DNA from: Actinokineospora bangkokensis
GTDB taxonomy: Bacteria > Actinomycetota > Actinomycetes > Mycobacteriales > Pseudonocardiaceae
NCBI RefSeq assembly: GCF_001940455.1
Contig: NZ_MKQR01000011.1
Coordinates: 186,001 to 250,000, forward strand
DNA length: 64,000 nucleotides
Direction: 5' to 3'
A program made the position numbers and the translations under genes. The notes beneath the pieces were generated by a model. It saw nothing but the letters and a program-made list of their open reading frames with translations, ran no database searches and had not been told where the DNA came from. Shown here one piece after another: positions 24,139-32,783 of the stretch (position 1 is the first letter of the stretch; each line of letters starts with the position of its first letter).

Positions 24139-25715
24139 GATGCTTCTTCCTCCGTGAGGCCGGGAATGGCGTCCAGCAGGCTGCGGGTGTAGGGGTGCCG
24201 GGCGGCGGTGAACACGTCCTCGGTGGGCCCGGTCTCGACGACCTCGCCGCGGCGCATCACCGCGACGCGGTCGCTGACGTGGCGCACCACCGCGAGGTCG
24301 TGGGAGATGAACAGGTAGGACAGACCGCGCTCGCGCTGCAACCGCACGAGCAGGTCGAGGATCTGCGCCTGCACCGTGACGTCGAGCGCGGACACCGGCT
24401 CGTCGCACACCACCAGCTCCGGGTCCAGCGACAGCGCGCGGGCGATCGCCACGCGCTGCCGCTGCCCGCCCGACAGCTCGCCCGCCTTGCGGTCGGCGGT
24501 GCCCGCGGGCAGGGCGACGCTGTCGAGCAGGTGCGCGACGGTGGGCCCGTCGGTGACGCCGAAGTTGCGCAGCGGCTCGGTGAGGATCTGCCGGACGGTG
24601 AAGCGCGGGTTCAGCGACGCGTACGGGTTCTGGTAGACCAGCTGCACCCGCCGGTGCAGCTGGCGCAGCTCGGCGCGGCCCGCGGTGGTGATCTCGGTGC
24701 CGCCCAGGCGCACGCTGCCCGAGGTCGCCCGCTCCAGGCCGAGCACGAGCCGGGCGGTGGTGGTCTTGCCCGACCCCGACTCCCCCACCACGCCCAAGGT
24801 CTCGCCGCGGCGGACGTGGAAGCTCACCGAGTCCACGGCGGTGCGGTGCCGCTTGCGCAGGCCGCTGCCGCGCACGGGGAACACCTTGGTCAGCTCCCGG
24901 ACCTCCAGCAGCACCTCCCGGCCGTCCTCCACCGGCGGGCGCGGCGCGGGCCGGGACGTGGACAGGTTGTCGGCCAGCAGCTGCCGGGTGTAGGCGTCGG
25001 CCGGGTCGCGCAGCACCCGCTCCGTCGGACCGGACTCCACGACCCTGCCCCGCGACATCACCACCGTGTCGTGGGCGCGGTCGCCCGCGACGGCGAGGTC
25101 GTGGGTGACCAGCAGGATCGCGGTGCCGGTGGTGTCGGCCAGGTGCTCCAGGTGGTCGAGGATGCGCCGCTGCACGGTGACGTCGAGCGCCGAGGTCGGC
25201 TCGTCGGCCACGAGCAGGGCGGGGCGCGCCGCGGTGGCCATGGCGATGAGCACCCGCTGGCGCATGCCGCCGGAGAGCTCGTGCGGGTACTGCTTGGCCC
25301 GCGAGCCCGCCTCCGGCAGGCCCGCCGCCTCCAGCAGCTCGACCACCCTGGCGGGCCCGCCGGGCAGCCCGTGCACCCTGAGCACCTCGCCGACCTGGCG
25401 GCCGACCGGCTTCGTGGGGTCCAGGGCGACACCCGGGTCCTGCGGCACGAACCCGATCCGGCGCCCGCGCACCGACCGCCACGCCTTCTCCGGCAGCCCG
25501 ACCAGCTCCTCGCCGTCGAGCCGGATGCTGCCGCCGAGCACCCGCCCGGTGCCGGGCAGCAGCCCGATCACCGCGTGCGCCATCGTCGACTTGCCCGACC
25601 CGGACTCCCCGACCACGGCCGTCACCCGGCCGCGCTCCAACTCCAGGTCCAGCCCCTCCACGGCCACGTGGTCGCCGTAGGCGACGCTCAGCCCCTCGAT
25701 CCGCAGCAGGGTCAC
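24129..25715 (-). CDS. Fused two-NBD ABC transporter ATPase (oligopeptide/nickel type, DppD-DppF fusion)
   Basis: 528 residues carrying two complete nucleotide-binding domains: Walker A GESGSGKST (about 34-42) and GESGSGKTT (about 310-318), ABC signatures LSGGMRQRV and LSGGQRQRVAIAR, and Walker B segments LLVADEPTSALDV and LVVCDEPVSALDV. Usually DppD and DppF are separate; here both halves are one polypeptide, an arrangement known in actinobacteria. GTG start overlaps the permease stop. Energises import by the two permeases upstream. Confidence 0.93.
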   Translation of the reverse strand: MTLLRIEGLSVAYGDHVAVEGLDLELERGRVTAVVGESGSGKSTMAHAVIGLLPGTGRVLGGSIRLDGEELVGLPEKAWRSVRGRRIGFVPQDPGVALDPTKPVGRQVGEVLRVHGLPGGPARVVELLEAAGLPEAGSRAKQYPHELSGGMRQRVLIAMATAARPALLVADEPTSALDVTVQRRILDHLEHLADTTGTAILLVTHDLAVAGDRAHDTVVMSRGRVVESGPTERVLRDPADAYTRQLLADNLSTSRPAPRPPVEDGREVLLEVRELTKVFPVRGSGLRKRHRTAVDSVSFHVRRGETLGVVGESGSGKTTTARLVLGLERATSGSVRLGGTEITTAGRAELRQLHRRVQLVYQNPYASLNPRFTVRQILTEPLRNFGVTDGPTVAHLLDSVALPAGTADRKAGELSGGQRQRVAIARALSLDPELVVCDEPVSALDVTVQAQILDLLVRLQRERGLSYLFISHDLAVVRHVSDRVAVMRRGEVVETGPTEDVFTAARHPYTRSLLDAIPGLTEEEASWT

Positions 25716-26509
25716 GCGCGGCTCCGTTCGCGTTCGAGGACCCGGGAGATCCGGTTGGCGGCCAGCACCACGACCATCACCGTGATGCCGGGCAGGGCGG
25801 TCAGCCACCAGGCCAGGCCCAGGTAGTCGCGCCCGTCGGAGACGAGCGCGCCCCACTCCGGGGCGGGCGGGGGCTGGCCGTAGCCGAGGAAGCTCAGCGA
25901 GGACACGCCGAGCACGACGATGCCGAAGTCCAGCGCCGCCAGCGCCAGCACCGGGCCCGCGGCCGCGGGCAGCACGTACCGGGGCAGCACCTGCCACCAG
26001 CGCGCACCGCACATCACCGCCGCCTCGACGTAGACCGCGGTGCGCACGCGGACCACCTCCGAGCGCATGACCCTGGCGAAGGCGGCGACGCTGGTGATGC
26101 CGACCGCCACCGCCACGTTGACCGTGCCGAACCCCAGCGCGCTGATCACCAGCAGCGACAGCAGCACCGGCGGGATGGCCAGCGCCACCTCCAGCACGCG
26201 CATGACCACCGCGTCGAGCCAGCCGCCGAAGTACCCGGCCACCAGGCCGAGCAGGGCACCGACGACCACGGCCAGGGCGATGGCGAGCACGGCGGCCTTG
26301 AGCGAGAGCGCCGCGCCCGCCACCACCCTGGCGTAGACGTCGCGGCCGAGGTGGTCGGTGCCGAACAGGTGCTCCCAGCTGGGCGGGAGGAACTTCTGCG
26401 CGGCCACCCCGGCCACCGGGTCCTGCCCGCTGAACAGGCCGGGGGCCAGCGCCCAGCCCAGCACAAGCAGCAGCACCGCGGCCGAGAGCAGGGAACCGGG
26501 TCGCCTCAC
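25712..26509 (-). CDS. ABC transporter permease (DppC-like)
   Basis: 265 residues. An N-terminal helix is followed by a periplasmic loop with FGTDHLGRDVYARVVAGAA, the hallmark of DppC/OppC/NikC, then five membrane helices. The EAA-like cytoplasmic loop EAAVMCGARWWQVLPRYVLP contacts the ATPase. The GTG start overlaps the DppB-like gene stop by 4 bp. Confidence 0.92.
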   Translation of the reverse strand: MRRPGSLLSAAVLLLVLGWALAPGLFSGQDPVAGVAAQKFLPPSWEHLFGTDHLGRDVYARVVAGAALSLKAAVLAIALAVVVGALLGLVAGYFGGWLDAVVMRVLEVALAIPPVLLSLLVISALGFGTVNVAVAVGITSVAAFARVMRSEVVRVRTAVYVEAAVMCGARWWQVLPRYVLPAAAGPVLALAALDFGIVVLGVSSLSFLGYGQPPPAPEWGALVSDGRDYLGLAWWLTALPGITVMVVVLAANRISRVLERERSRA

Positions 26510-27462
26510 CGCGCCACCGCCGCCCGGCCGGTGGACCTGATGCGCGGGTCGAGCACGGGGTAGAGCAGGTCGACCGCGAGGTTGACCACCACGAAGGCCA
26601 GCGAGGCGACCACGACCACCCCCTGCACCACCGGCAGGTCCTGGGTGCTGACGGCGAAGAAGATGTCGCGGCCCATGCCCGGGCGGGCGAACACCGTCTC
26701 CACCAGCACCGACCCGCCGATCACCGACCCGGTGAGCAGCCCGAACACCGTCACCGCCGGGATGGCGGCGTTGCGCAGCCCGTGCCCGAGCAGCACCCGC
26801 AACCGGCTCGCGCCGACGGCGCGGGCGGTGTCGGCGTACGGCTCGTGCAGGGTGGCGTGCAGGCTCTTGCTGAGCACCTGCCCCACCAGCGCCGTGCCCG
26901 GGATGGCCAGGGTGCACGCGGGCAGCACCAGGCTCGCGAACCCGTCGTCGCCCAGCGAGGGCAGCAGGCCCAGGTCGAGCGAGAACACCTGGATCAGCAT
27001 CAGCCCCACCCAGAACGAGGGCATCGACACCGCGATCGAGGGCACCGAGCGCAGCACCTGGCGCCCCAGCGGGCTGCGCACGTGGTTGGCCGCCACCGCC
27101 AGCGCCGTCCCGGCCAGCAGGGCCAGCACGAGCGCGGCGGCGCCCAGGCGCAGGGTTCCGGGCAGCGCGGCGGAGATCATCGCCGACACCGGCTGCCCGG
27201 TCTGGATGGAGCGGCCGAAGTCGCCGTGCAGCGCCTCGACCAGCGCGCCGAGGTACTGGTCCAGGACCGGGCGGTCGAAGCCCAGCTCCGCGCTCACCCT
27301 GGCGACCTCCGCCGGGGAGGCGGACTCGCCGTCACCGCGGCCGTTGAGCATGAGCGCCACCGGGTCGCCCGGCAGCAGGCGGACGGCGATGAAGGTGGTG
27401 GTGAACGCGGCCCACACCACGAACAGCGCCTGGGCCACCCGTCCGGCGAGGTAGGTCAGCAC
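26506..27462 (-). CDS. ABC transporter permease (DppB-like)
   Basis: 318 residues. The typical DppB/OppB/NikB N-terminus (TYLAGRVAQALFVVWAAFTTTF) and RLLPGDPVALML are followed by the periplasmic DRPVLDQYLGALVEALHGDFGRS region and five helices. The EAA loop is ARAVGASRLRVLLGHGLRNA. It starts 4 bp downstream of the substrate-binding protein gene. Confidence 0.92.
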   Translation of the reverse strand: MLTYLAGRVAQALFVVWAAFTTTFIAVRLLPGDPVALMLNGRGDGESASPAEVARVSAELGFDRPVLDQYLGALVEALHGDFGRSIQTGQPVSAMISAALPGTLRLGAAALVLALLAGTALAVAANHVRSPLGRQVLRSVPSIAVSMPSFWVGLMLIQVFSLDLGLLPSLGDDGFASLVLPACTLAIPGTALVGQVLSKSLHATLHEPYADTARAVGASRLRVLLGHGLRNAAIPAVTVFGLLTGSVIGGSVLVETVFARPGMGRDIFFAVSTQDLPVVQGVVVVASLAFVVVNLAVDLLYPVLDPRIRSTGRAAVAR

Positions 27463-27466
27463 GTCG

Positions 27467-29023
27467 TCACCCCAGTTCCGCCTCGTGCAGGTTCAGCCGC
27501 AGCGAGGCGTCGAACGCGAGGTCGGTGACCTTGTCCGAGACCGCGCTGACGAGCGAGCCCTCGTAGAGCGGCACCGTGTCGGCGTGGTCGAGGATCCAAT
27601 TCACGGCGTTGGTGACTGCGGTCTGCCGCTCGGCGGCGGTGGCGGCGGACAGCTGCTGCTCCAGGTAGGTGTCGAGCTGGCTGGCGGGCAGGTGCCAGAG
27701 GTTCTGACCCTTGCTGTAGAACAGGTTGCGCAGCACGTCCGGGTCGGCCCGGGAGACCGCGACGGCGGTGATGTCGAAGTTGCCCGCGCTCTGCTGCTCG
27801 ACGTACTTGGCGGGCGGCACCGCGTTGAGCTGGAGCTCCACGCCGATCTTCTTCAGCTGGGCCTGCACCTGCTCGTTGGCCGCGGGCATGGGCGCGGGGA
27901 TGAGCCAGTTCAGGGTCAACCGCGCCCCGTCCTTGACGCGGACGCCGTCGGCGCCCTTGACCCACCCGGCCTCGTCGAGCAGCCGCTCCGCGCCCGCCTG
28001 GTCGAACTTGATCTGGGTCGTCGGCTGGTAGAACGGGGTGGACGAGGACAGCACGCTCGTGGCGGGCTTGGCGCGGGAGCCGAGGACCGTGGAGACCAGT
28101 TCCTCGCGGTTGATGCCGATCAGCAGCGCCTTGCGGACCCGCTCGTCGGCCAAGGCGCCCTTGTGGTTGAGCGACAGCGGGGCGACCACACCCGGCGACG
28201 GCGCGGACAGCAGCCGGAAGCCGCCGCTGGAGAAGGAGTCCTGGTCGGTGGGCTGGACCTGCGTGGCGACCTGCACCTGCCCCGAGCGCAGCGCGGTGGA
28301 GCGGGCGCCGTTCTCCGGGACGAAGACGAACTTCACCTGGTCGAGGTGGGCCGCGCCCTTCGTGGTCGCCAGCGAGGACGGCCAGGCGTAGTCGGGCCGC
28401 TTCTTGATGACGACTTCCTGGTTGGCGGTGTAGTGGTCGAGTACGAACGGCCCGGAGCCGACAAAGTCACCGCGGCAGCGGTCGGCCAGCGGCTTGGCGG
28501 CGGTGGCCTTGGACAGGATGCCCAGGCCCGCGCCGGAGGTGGCCTGCAGGAACTGCGCGTTGGGCTTGTCGAAGCCGATGGTGAACGTGCGCGCGTCGGT
28601 GATGGTGGTGCCGGTGTAGCCGCGGATGTAGGCGGGGGCGCCGTTGGCGGGCAGCTTCACCAGGTTGTCGTAGGTGGCCTTGACCGACTCGGAGTCCACC
28701 GGGGACCCGTCGGAGAAGGTGGCGCCCGCGCGCAGGGTGAACTGGAAGCGCTTGCCGCCGTCGAGGGCGGTGAACGACTCGGCCAGCCAGGGCACGACCT
28801 TGCCGGTCTTGGGGTCCTGGTCGGTCAGGGTGTCCACCAGGGACCGGGAGATGTCCAGCGACACCAGTTGGCCGGTCTGCTGCGGGTCGAGGCAGGTCGG
28901 GTCCGCGGGGGTCGCGATGGTCAGCGCGCCGCCCCCGGTCGTCGCGGCACCGGAGGCGCAGGCGGCGGTGGCGGTGACGGCGAGGAGGGCTACTGCGGTC
29001 CCGAGCGTTCGGGGGGTGGACAT
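27467..29023 (-). CDS. Solute-binding lipoprotein of the ABC importer (SBP_bac_5)
   Basis: 518 residues. Lipoprotein signal with lipobox ending TATAAC (Cys about residue 25). Family-5 motifs include PADPTCLDPQQTG near the N-terminus, VVPWLAESFTALDGGKRFQF and FTLRAGATFSDGSPVDSESV. The family binds oligopeptides, nickel or other small molecules; the ligand cannot be read from sequence. First gene of the eight-gene operon, preceded by the palindrome at 29086-29105 and divergent from TetR. The monooxygenase and rhodanese genes downstream suggest an organosulfur or similar ligand (inference). Confidence 0.92.
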   Translation of the reverse strand: MSTPRTLGTAVALLAVTATAACASGAATTGGGALTIATPADPTCLDPQQTGQLVSLDISRSLVDTLTDQDPKTGKVVPWLAESFTALDGGKRFQFTLRAGATFSDGSPVDSESVKATYDNLVKLPANGAPAYIRGYTGTTITDARTFTIGFDKPNAQFLQATSGAGLGILSKATAAKPLADRCRGDFVGSGPFVLDHYTANQEVVIKKRPDYAWPSSLATTKGAAHLDQVKFVFVPENGARSTALRSGQVQVATQVQPTDQDSFSSGGFRLLSAPSPGVVAPLSLNHKGALADERVRKALLIGINREELVSTVLGSRAKPATSVLSSSTPFYQPTTQIKFDQAGAERLLDEAGWVKGADGVRVKDGARLTLNWLIPAPMPAANEQVQAQLKKIGVELQLNAVPPAKYVEQQSAGNFDITAVAVSRADPDVLRNLFYSKGQNLWHLPASQLDTYLEQQLSAATAAERQTAVTNAVNWILDHADTVPLYEGSLVSAVSDKVTDLAFDASLRLNLHEAELG

Positions 29024-29085
29024 GGCGGACCTCACGTGGGGGGTGCGGGGTGGGGATCTCGGCACGGGGCCGGTTCTGAGGGTAA

Positions 29086-29105
29086 AGTACAACGTGCATT
29101 GCACT
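29086..29105. promoter_or_regulatory. Likely TetR operator between importer operon and TetR gene
   Basis: On the minus strand the site reads AGTGCAA-TGCACG-TTGTACT, a 7-6-7 inverted repeat with one mismatch. It overlaps the perfect 11-bp palindrome GTGCATTGCAC at 29094-29104. It lies midway between the divergent starts in an otherwise GC-rich stretch, where a TetR dimer would block both promoters. Confidence 0.65.
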
Positions 29106-29149
29106 CAGCGGCCACCACCGGGCCGGGTTCTCGGAGGATGGGAGCGGAC

Positions 29150-29791
29150 TTGACAGCGCAGAAGGTCGTCGAACCGCGCGTGGCCCGCAAGCGCCGCTCG
29201 ATCCTGGCGGGCGCGCTGACCGTGTTCGGCCGGGTGGGCTACCTCAGCGCGAGCATCGAGATGATCGCCGCGGAGGCGGGCGCGTCCACCCGCACCATCT
29301 ACAACCACTTCGAGAACAAGGAGCAGCTGTTCATCACGGTGCTCATGGAGAGCTCGACGCGGGTGGCGGTGACCAGGGAGGCGCTGATCGAGCGGCACCT
29401 CGGCGGCCCGGTCGAGGACCTGGAGGCCGCGCTGGTGGCGCTGGCGAAGGAGTGGGTGCGGCCCAGCCAGGACTTCGACGACCACTTCCGCATCGTGCGC
29501 AGGTTGCGCGGGGAGGCCGACCGGTTCCCCCCGGAGGTCGTGCGCAGCTGGCAGGAGGCGGGCCCGCACCGGGCGCGGCGGGCGCTGGCGGCCAGGATGG
29601 CGACGCTGGCCGAGCGCGGGGCGATCGCGGTGGCGGACCCGGAACTGGCCGCGCAGCAGTTCATGGCGCTGGTGACCGACACCACGATCAGCCGGGCGGA
29701 GTTCAGCGCGACCGCGCTGGAGTCGGAGATCGACCGCATCGCCCGCGCCGGGGTGCACACCTTCCTGCACGGCTACCTGCCGCGCCGCTGA
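29150..29791 (+). CDS. TetR-family transcriptional regulator
   Basis: About 213 residues from TTG 29150 (GGGAG 5 nt upstream); ATG 29138 would add four residues but has its Shine-Dalgarno sequence directly abutting. The N-terminal HTH is recognisable (IEMIAAEAGASTRTIYNHFENKEQLF), as is a TetR C-terminal ligand domain with FMALVTDTTISRAEF. Divergent from the importer/LLM operon, which it probably represses. Its 3' end meets the PKS operon at a shared terminator. Confidence 0.9.
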   Translation: MTAQKVVEPRVARKRRSILAGALTVFGRVGYLSASIEMIAAEAGASTRTIYNHFENKEQLFITVLMESSTRVAVTREALIERHLGGPVEDLEAALVALAKEWVRPSQDFDDHFRIVRRLRGEADRFPPEVVRSWQEAGPHRARRALAARMATLAERGAIAVADPELAAQQFMALVTDTTISRAEFSATALESEIDRIARAGVHTFLHGYLPRR

Positions 29792-29806
29792 CCGCCCCGG
29801 GGGGCA

Positions 29807-29852
29807 CCGCTGGGGCCTGCCCGGGGCGAGACCCCCGGGCAGGCCCCAGCGG
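29807..29852. terminator. Bidirectional terminator between TetR and the PKS operon
   Basis: A perfect 20-bp stem (left arm 29807-29826, right arm 29833-29852) with 6-nt loop lies between two converging genes, 15 bp after the TetR stop and 17 bp after the SDR stop. It ends transcription from both sides. Confidence 0.9.
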
Positions 29853-29868
29853 CCCGTGTGGACGGTCC

Positions 29869-30693
29869 TCAGGTGCGGTCCGCGACGTTGCCCGCGTCCG
29901 CGCCGGGGGGCGCGAGCTTGGCCAGCGTGGGCAGGTGGGACAGGAACCCGCCGTCGACCGAGATGGTCTGCCCGGTGACGAAGCCCGCCGCGTCCGAGGC
30001 CAGGAACACCACGAACGCCGCCACGTCGGCGGGGGTGCCCAGGCGCGGGATGAGGTTGTGCTCCTTGATCTTGTCCTGCACGAACGGGGGCATGTCCGCG
30101 TCCAGCGCCGGGGTCTTGACGAGGCCGGGCGCCAGGGTGTTGCACCGGATGCCGTGCTCGCCGTAGGCGGCGGCGATGAACCGGGTGAGCGCGATCAGCC
30201 CGCCCTTGGAGCTGCCGTAGGCCACCATCGTCCGGTCGCCGGACAGGCCCTGCCCGCTGGCGATGTTGATGATGGAGCCGCCACCGCGCTCGATGAGGAC
30301 GGGCACGGTGTGCTTGGCCAGCAGCATCGGCCCGCGCAGGTTCACCGCCATGACCTCGTCCCACAGCTCGACGGGCATGGCCACCACGTCGCGGTCCTTC
30401 TTGATGGCCGAGACGAGCGCGGCGTTGTTGTCCACCACGTCGACGCCGCCGAAGGTGTCCACGGTGAACCGGACCAGCGAGCGGACGCTGTCCTCGGAGG
30501 ACACGTCCACCACGCGCCCGGCCACCTTGTGCCCCTGCGCGGTCAGGGTGTCGACCACCTCCCCCACCGCGTCCTCGGCGACGTCGGCGACGACGACGCG
30601 CGCACCCGCCTCCGCCAGCGCCGCGACGGTGGCGGCGCCGATGCCCCCGGCGCCGCCGGTGACGATCGCGACCTTGCCCTCCAGGGAGCTCAT
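29869..30693 (-). CDS. SDR oxidoreductase, last gene of the type II PKS operon
   Basis: 274 residues. NAD(P)-binding TGGAGGIG at about 13-20, the NNAA motif (here VDNNAALV), catalytic Ser in INIASGQG and YGSSK as the YxxxK. Classical SDR distinct from the ActIII-type ketoreductase at 33749-34540. As a tailoring reductase it could reduce a carbonyl on the polyketide scaffold after ring formation. The ATG overlaps the O-methyltransferase stop by 4 bp. The C-terminal tail after SVDGGFL (about 25 residues, Pro/Ala-rich) is longer than usual. Confidence 0.9.
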   Translation of the reverse strand: MSSLEGKVAIVTGGAGGIGAATVAALAEAGARVVVADVAEDAVGEVVDTLTAQGHKVAGRVVDVSSEDSVRSLVRFTVDTFGGVDVVDNNAALVSAIKKDRDVVAMPVELWDEVMAVNLRGPMLLAKHTVPVLIERGGGSIINIASGQGLSGDRTMVAYGSSKGGLIALTRFIAAAYGEHGIRCNTLAPGLVKTPALDADMPPFVQDKIKEHNLIPRLGTPADVAAFVVFLASDAAGFVTGQTISVDGGFLSHLPTLAKLAPPGADAGNVADRT

Positions 30694-31697
30694 GCCCGCA
30701 CCGCCTCCACCACGCTGCAGAACCCGGTGGGCACGATGCGCGAGAGCGCCAGCCCCGAGGCCGCGAACAGGTCCGCGAACTCCGCCTCGGTGCGCTGCTT
30801 GCCGTCGCAGAGCACCAGCATGTTCAGGTCCATCAGCTTCACCGTGGGGGCAGGCTCGGCCTTGCCCGGCATGATGACCTCGGCCAGCAGCACCCGGGCG
30901 CCGGGGTTCATCGCGGCGCGCACGTTGGACAGGATCCTGGTGGACTTCTCGTCGTCCCAGTCGTGGATGACGTTGGACAGCAGGTAGGCGTCGCCGCCGC
31001 CGGGCACGCTGTCGAAGAAGGACCCGCCCGCGGTGGTGAACCGGTCGGCCACGTCCGGGTGCGACACCCCCGCGACGACCTCGGGCTGGTCGTAGAGCAC
31101 CCCGCGCACGCCGGGGTTGCGGCGCAGCACCTCGGCCAGCAGCGCGCCGTGCCCGCCGCCGACGTCGACCACCGTGCCGAAGGCGCTGAAGTCGTAGGCG
31201 GCGACGACCGGCTTGATCATCTGGTTGGACGCGCCGGTCATGGCGTTGTTGAACACCGCGGCGGTGTCGGTGTGGGTGGCCATGTACTCCCACACGTCCT
31301 GGCCGTGCACCGCCTCGAACGCCGAGCGGCCGGTGCGCACCGAGTCGGCCAGCCCGGACCAGCTGTAGCGGTCGGCCGGGTCCCCGACCCACTGGGCGAA
31401 CCCGCGCATCGACAGCGGGCTGTCGGCGCGCAGGGCGTCCCCGAGCTCGGTGAGGGCGAAGACCTGGTCGTCGTGCTCGGTGAACAGGTCGAAGTCCGCG
31501 CACGCCCGCAGCAGCCGGTACAGGGTGGGGGCGTGCGCGCCGATCTCCTCGGCGAGGTCGTCGACCCGGCGCGGGCCCGCCGCGAGGGCGTCGGCGACGC
31601 CCAGCGAGGCCGCGGCGCTCACCGCCGCGGACATCCAGCCGGCCGTGGCCAGCTGGAGGATGCGGGCGGGGATCGGGATCTGCGGAGGGGTGGTCAT
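30690..31697 (-). CDS. SAM-dependent O-methyltransferase (polyketide-type, COMT fold)
   Basis: 335 residues. An N-terminal winged-helix dimerisation domain (PTLYRLLRACADFDLF) is followed by a SAM-binding motif VVDVGGGHGALL (about 171-182) and the family motif SNVIHDWDDEKSTRIL with the His used as base in plant COMT and in TcmO/DnrK relatives. It methylates a phenolic hydroxyl of the aromatic polyketide (inference from operon). Overlaps both neighbours by 4 bp. Confidence 0.93.
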   Translation of the reverse strand: MTTPPQIPIPARILQLATAGWMSAAVSAAASLGVADALAAGPRRVDDLAEEIGAHAPTLYRLLRACADFDLFTEHDDQVFALTELGDALRADSPLSMRGFAQWVGDPADRYSWSGLADSVRTGRSAFEAVHGQDVWEYMATHTDTAAVFNNAMTGASNQMIKPVVAAYDFSAFGTVVDVGGGHGALLAEVLRRNPGVRGVLYDQPEVVAGVSHPDVADRFTTAGGSFFDSVPGGGDAYLLSNVIHDWDDEKSTRILSNVRAAMNPGARVLLAEVIMPGKAEPAPTVKLMDLNMLVLCDGKQRTEAEFADLFAASGLALSRIVPTGFCSVVEAVRA

Positions 31698-32782
31698 GCG
31701 CTGCTCCTAACACCGCTGAATCGGGTGGCGAGGTGGGTTTGGACCTGCGGGAGGGCGACCAGCTCGGCCAGCACCGAGCGCACCGGCTCGACCTCGGGCC
31801 CGCCGAGCAGCAGGTCCTCCTGCGCCGCCACCCAGCGCAGGACCTCGGCCCCGGCGGGGTGGCGTTCGTCGTGGTAGCCGTCGAGCGAGCCGCCGGGGCC
31901 CAGCGCGCGGCCCAGGCTGACCGCGTCGGCCAGGCCGGTGTTGAGCGCCTGGCCGCCGATGGGCAGGTGCCGGTGGGCGGCGTCGCCCGCCAGGAACACC
32001 CGCCCGCGCCGGTACCGGCGGGCGTGCCCGCGGGCGTTGTCGAAGGCGTCGACCCACAGCGGGGTGCCGCCGGAGATGTCCTCCCCGGTGACCCGAGCCC
32101 AGGTGCGCGCCACCTCCGCGAAGTCGGGTCGACCGCCGGTGACCCCGCGGTCGTGGGCGTGCACCATCACCCGGGTCACCCCGCCGCGGGTGGCGGCCAC
32201 GGCGAGGCCGCCGGGCAGCCGCTCGAACCGGCGGTCGGGCACGGTGATCCCGGTGACGTCGGCGCGCAGCAGCTCGCGGGTGGCGGGGACCAGGTCGTAG
32301 TCGAACCCCGCCAGCCCGCGCACCGCGCTGTCCTGCCCGTCGGCGCCGACCAGGTACTCCGCGCGCAGCGGGTCCCGGCCCGCGAACCGCGCGAGCACGT
32401 GGTCGTCGTGCTGGGTGAGGCCGACCAGCTGGTGCCCGCGCAGCAGCCGGGCGCCGCGGTCGAGCGCCCAGCGGGTGAGCGCGGCCTCGGTGCGGTGCTG
32501 GGCGACCTTCCAGTTCCCGGCCAGCGGGCTGTCCACACCGGACAGGTCGAACCCGAGCCCGGCGAAGTGCGACCGCGGCTCGGGCACCGCCTCGGCGAGC
32601 AGGTCGCGCAGGCCGCGCTCGGCCAGCAGCTCGGCGGAGCGGGTGGACAGCTGGGAGGCGCGGGACTCGGTCATGGGCTCGGTGAGCCGGTCGACCACGG
32701 TCGCCCCCACCCCGGCACCGGCCAGCTCCCCCGCCAGCAGCAGCCCGACCGGGCCCGCGCCCACCACCAGGACGTCGGTCAC
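31694..32782 (-). CDS. FAD-dependent aromatic monooxygenase lacking the C-terminal domain
   Basis: 362 residues from GTG. FAD motifs GAGPVG (8-13), GADGQDSAVR and FLAGDAAHRHLPIGGQALN are intact, but the protein stops about 100 residues short of the usual 470-540 because the thioredoxin-like C-terminal domain is absent. Shortened members of this family do occur in aromatic polyketide clusters. Probably a ring hydroxylase or oxidative-rearrangement enzyme acting on the tailored scaffold. It starts 1 bp after the aromatase/cyclase stop. Confidence 0.9.
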   Translation of the reverse strand: MTDVLVVGAGPVGLLLAGELAGAGVGATVVDRLTEPMTESRASQLSTRSAELLAERGLRDLLAEAVPEPRSHFAGLGFDLSGVDSPLAGNWKVAQHRTEAALTRWALDRGARLLRGHQLVGLTQHDDHVLARFAGRDPLRAEYLVGADGQDSAVRGLAGFDYDLVPATRELLRADVTGITVPDRRFERLPGGLAVAATRGGVTRVMVHAHDRGVTGGRPDFAEVARTWARVTGEDISGGTPLWVDAFDNARGHARRYRRGRVFLAGDAAHRHLPIGGQALNTGLADAVSLGRALGPGGSLDGYHDERHPAGAEVLRWVAAQEDLLLGGPEVEPVRSVLAELVALPQVQTHLATRFSGVRSSA

Positions 32783-32783
32783 C

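Noticed and set aside
24195-25826. Long plus-strand open frame opposite the ABC ATPase
   Set aside because: Antisense shadow of a gene with two complete ABC signature sets; no domain in the translation.
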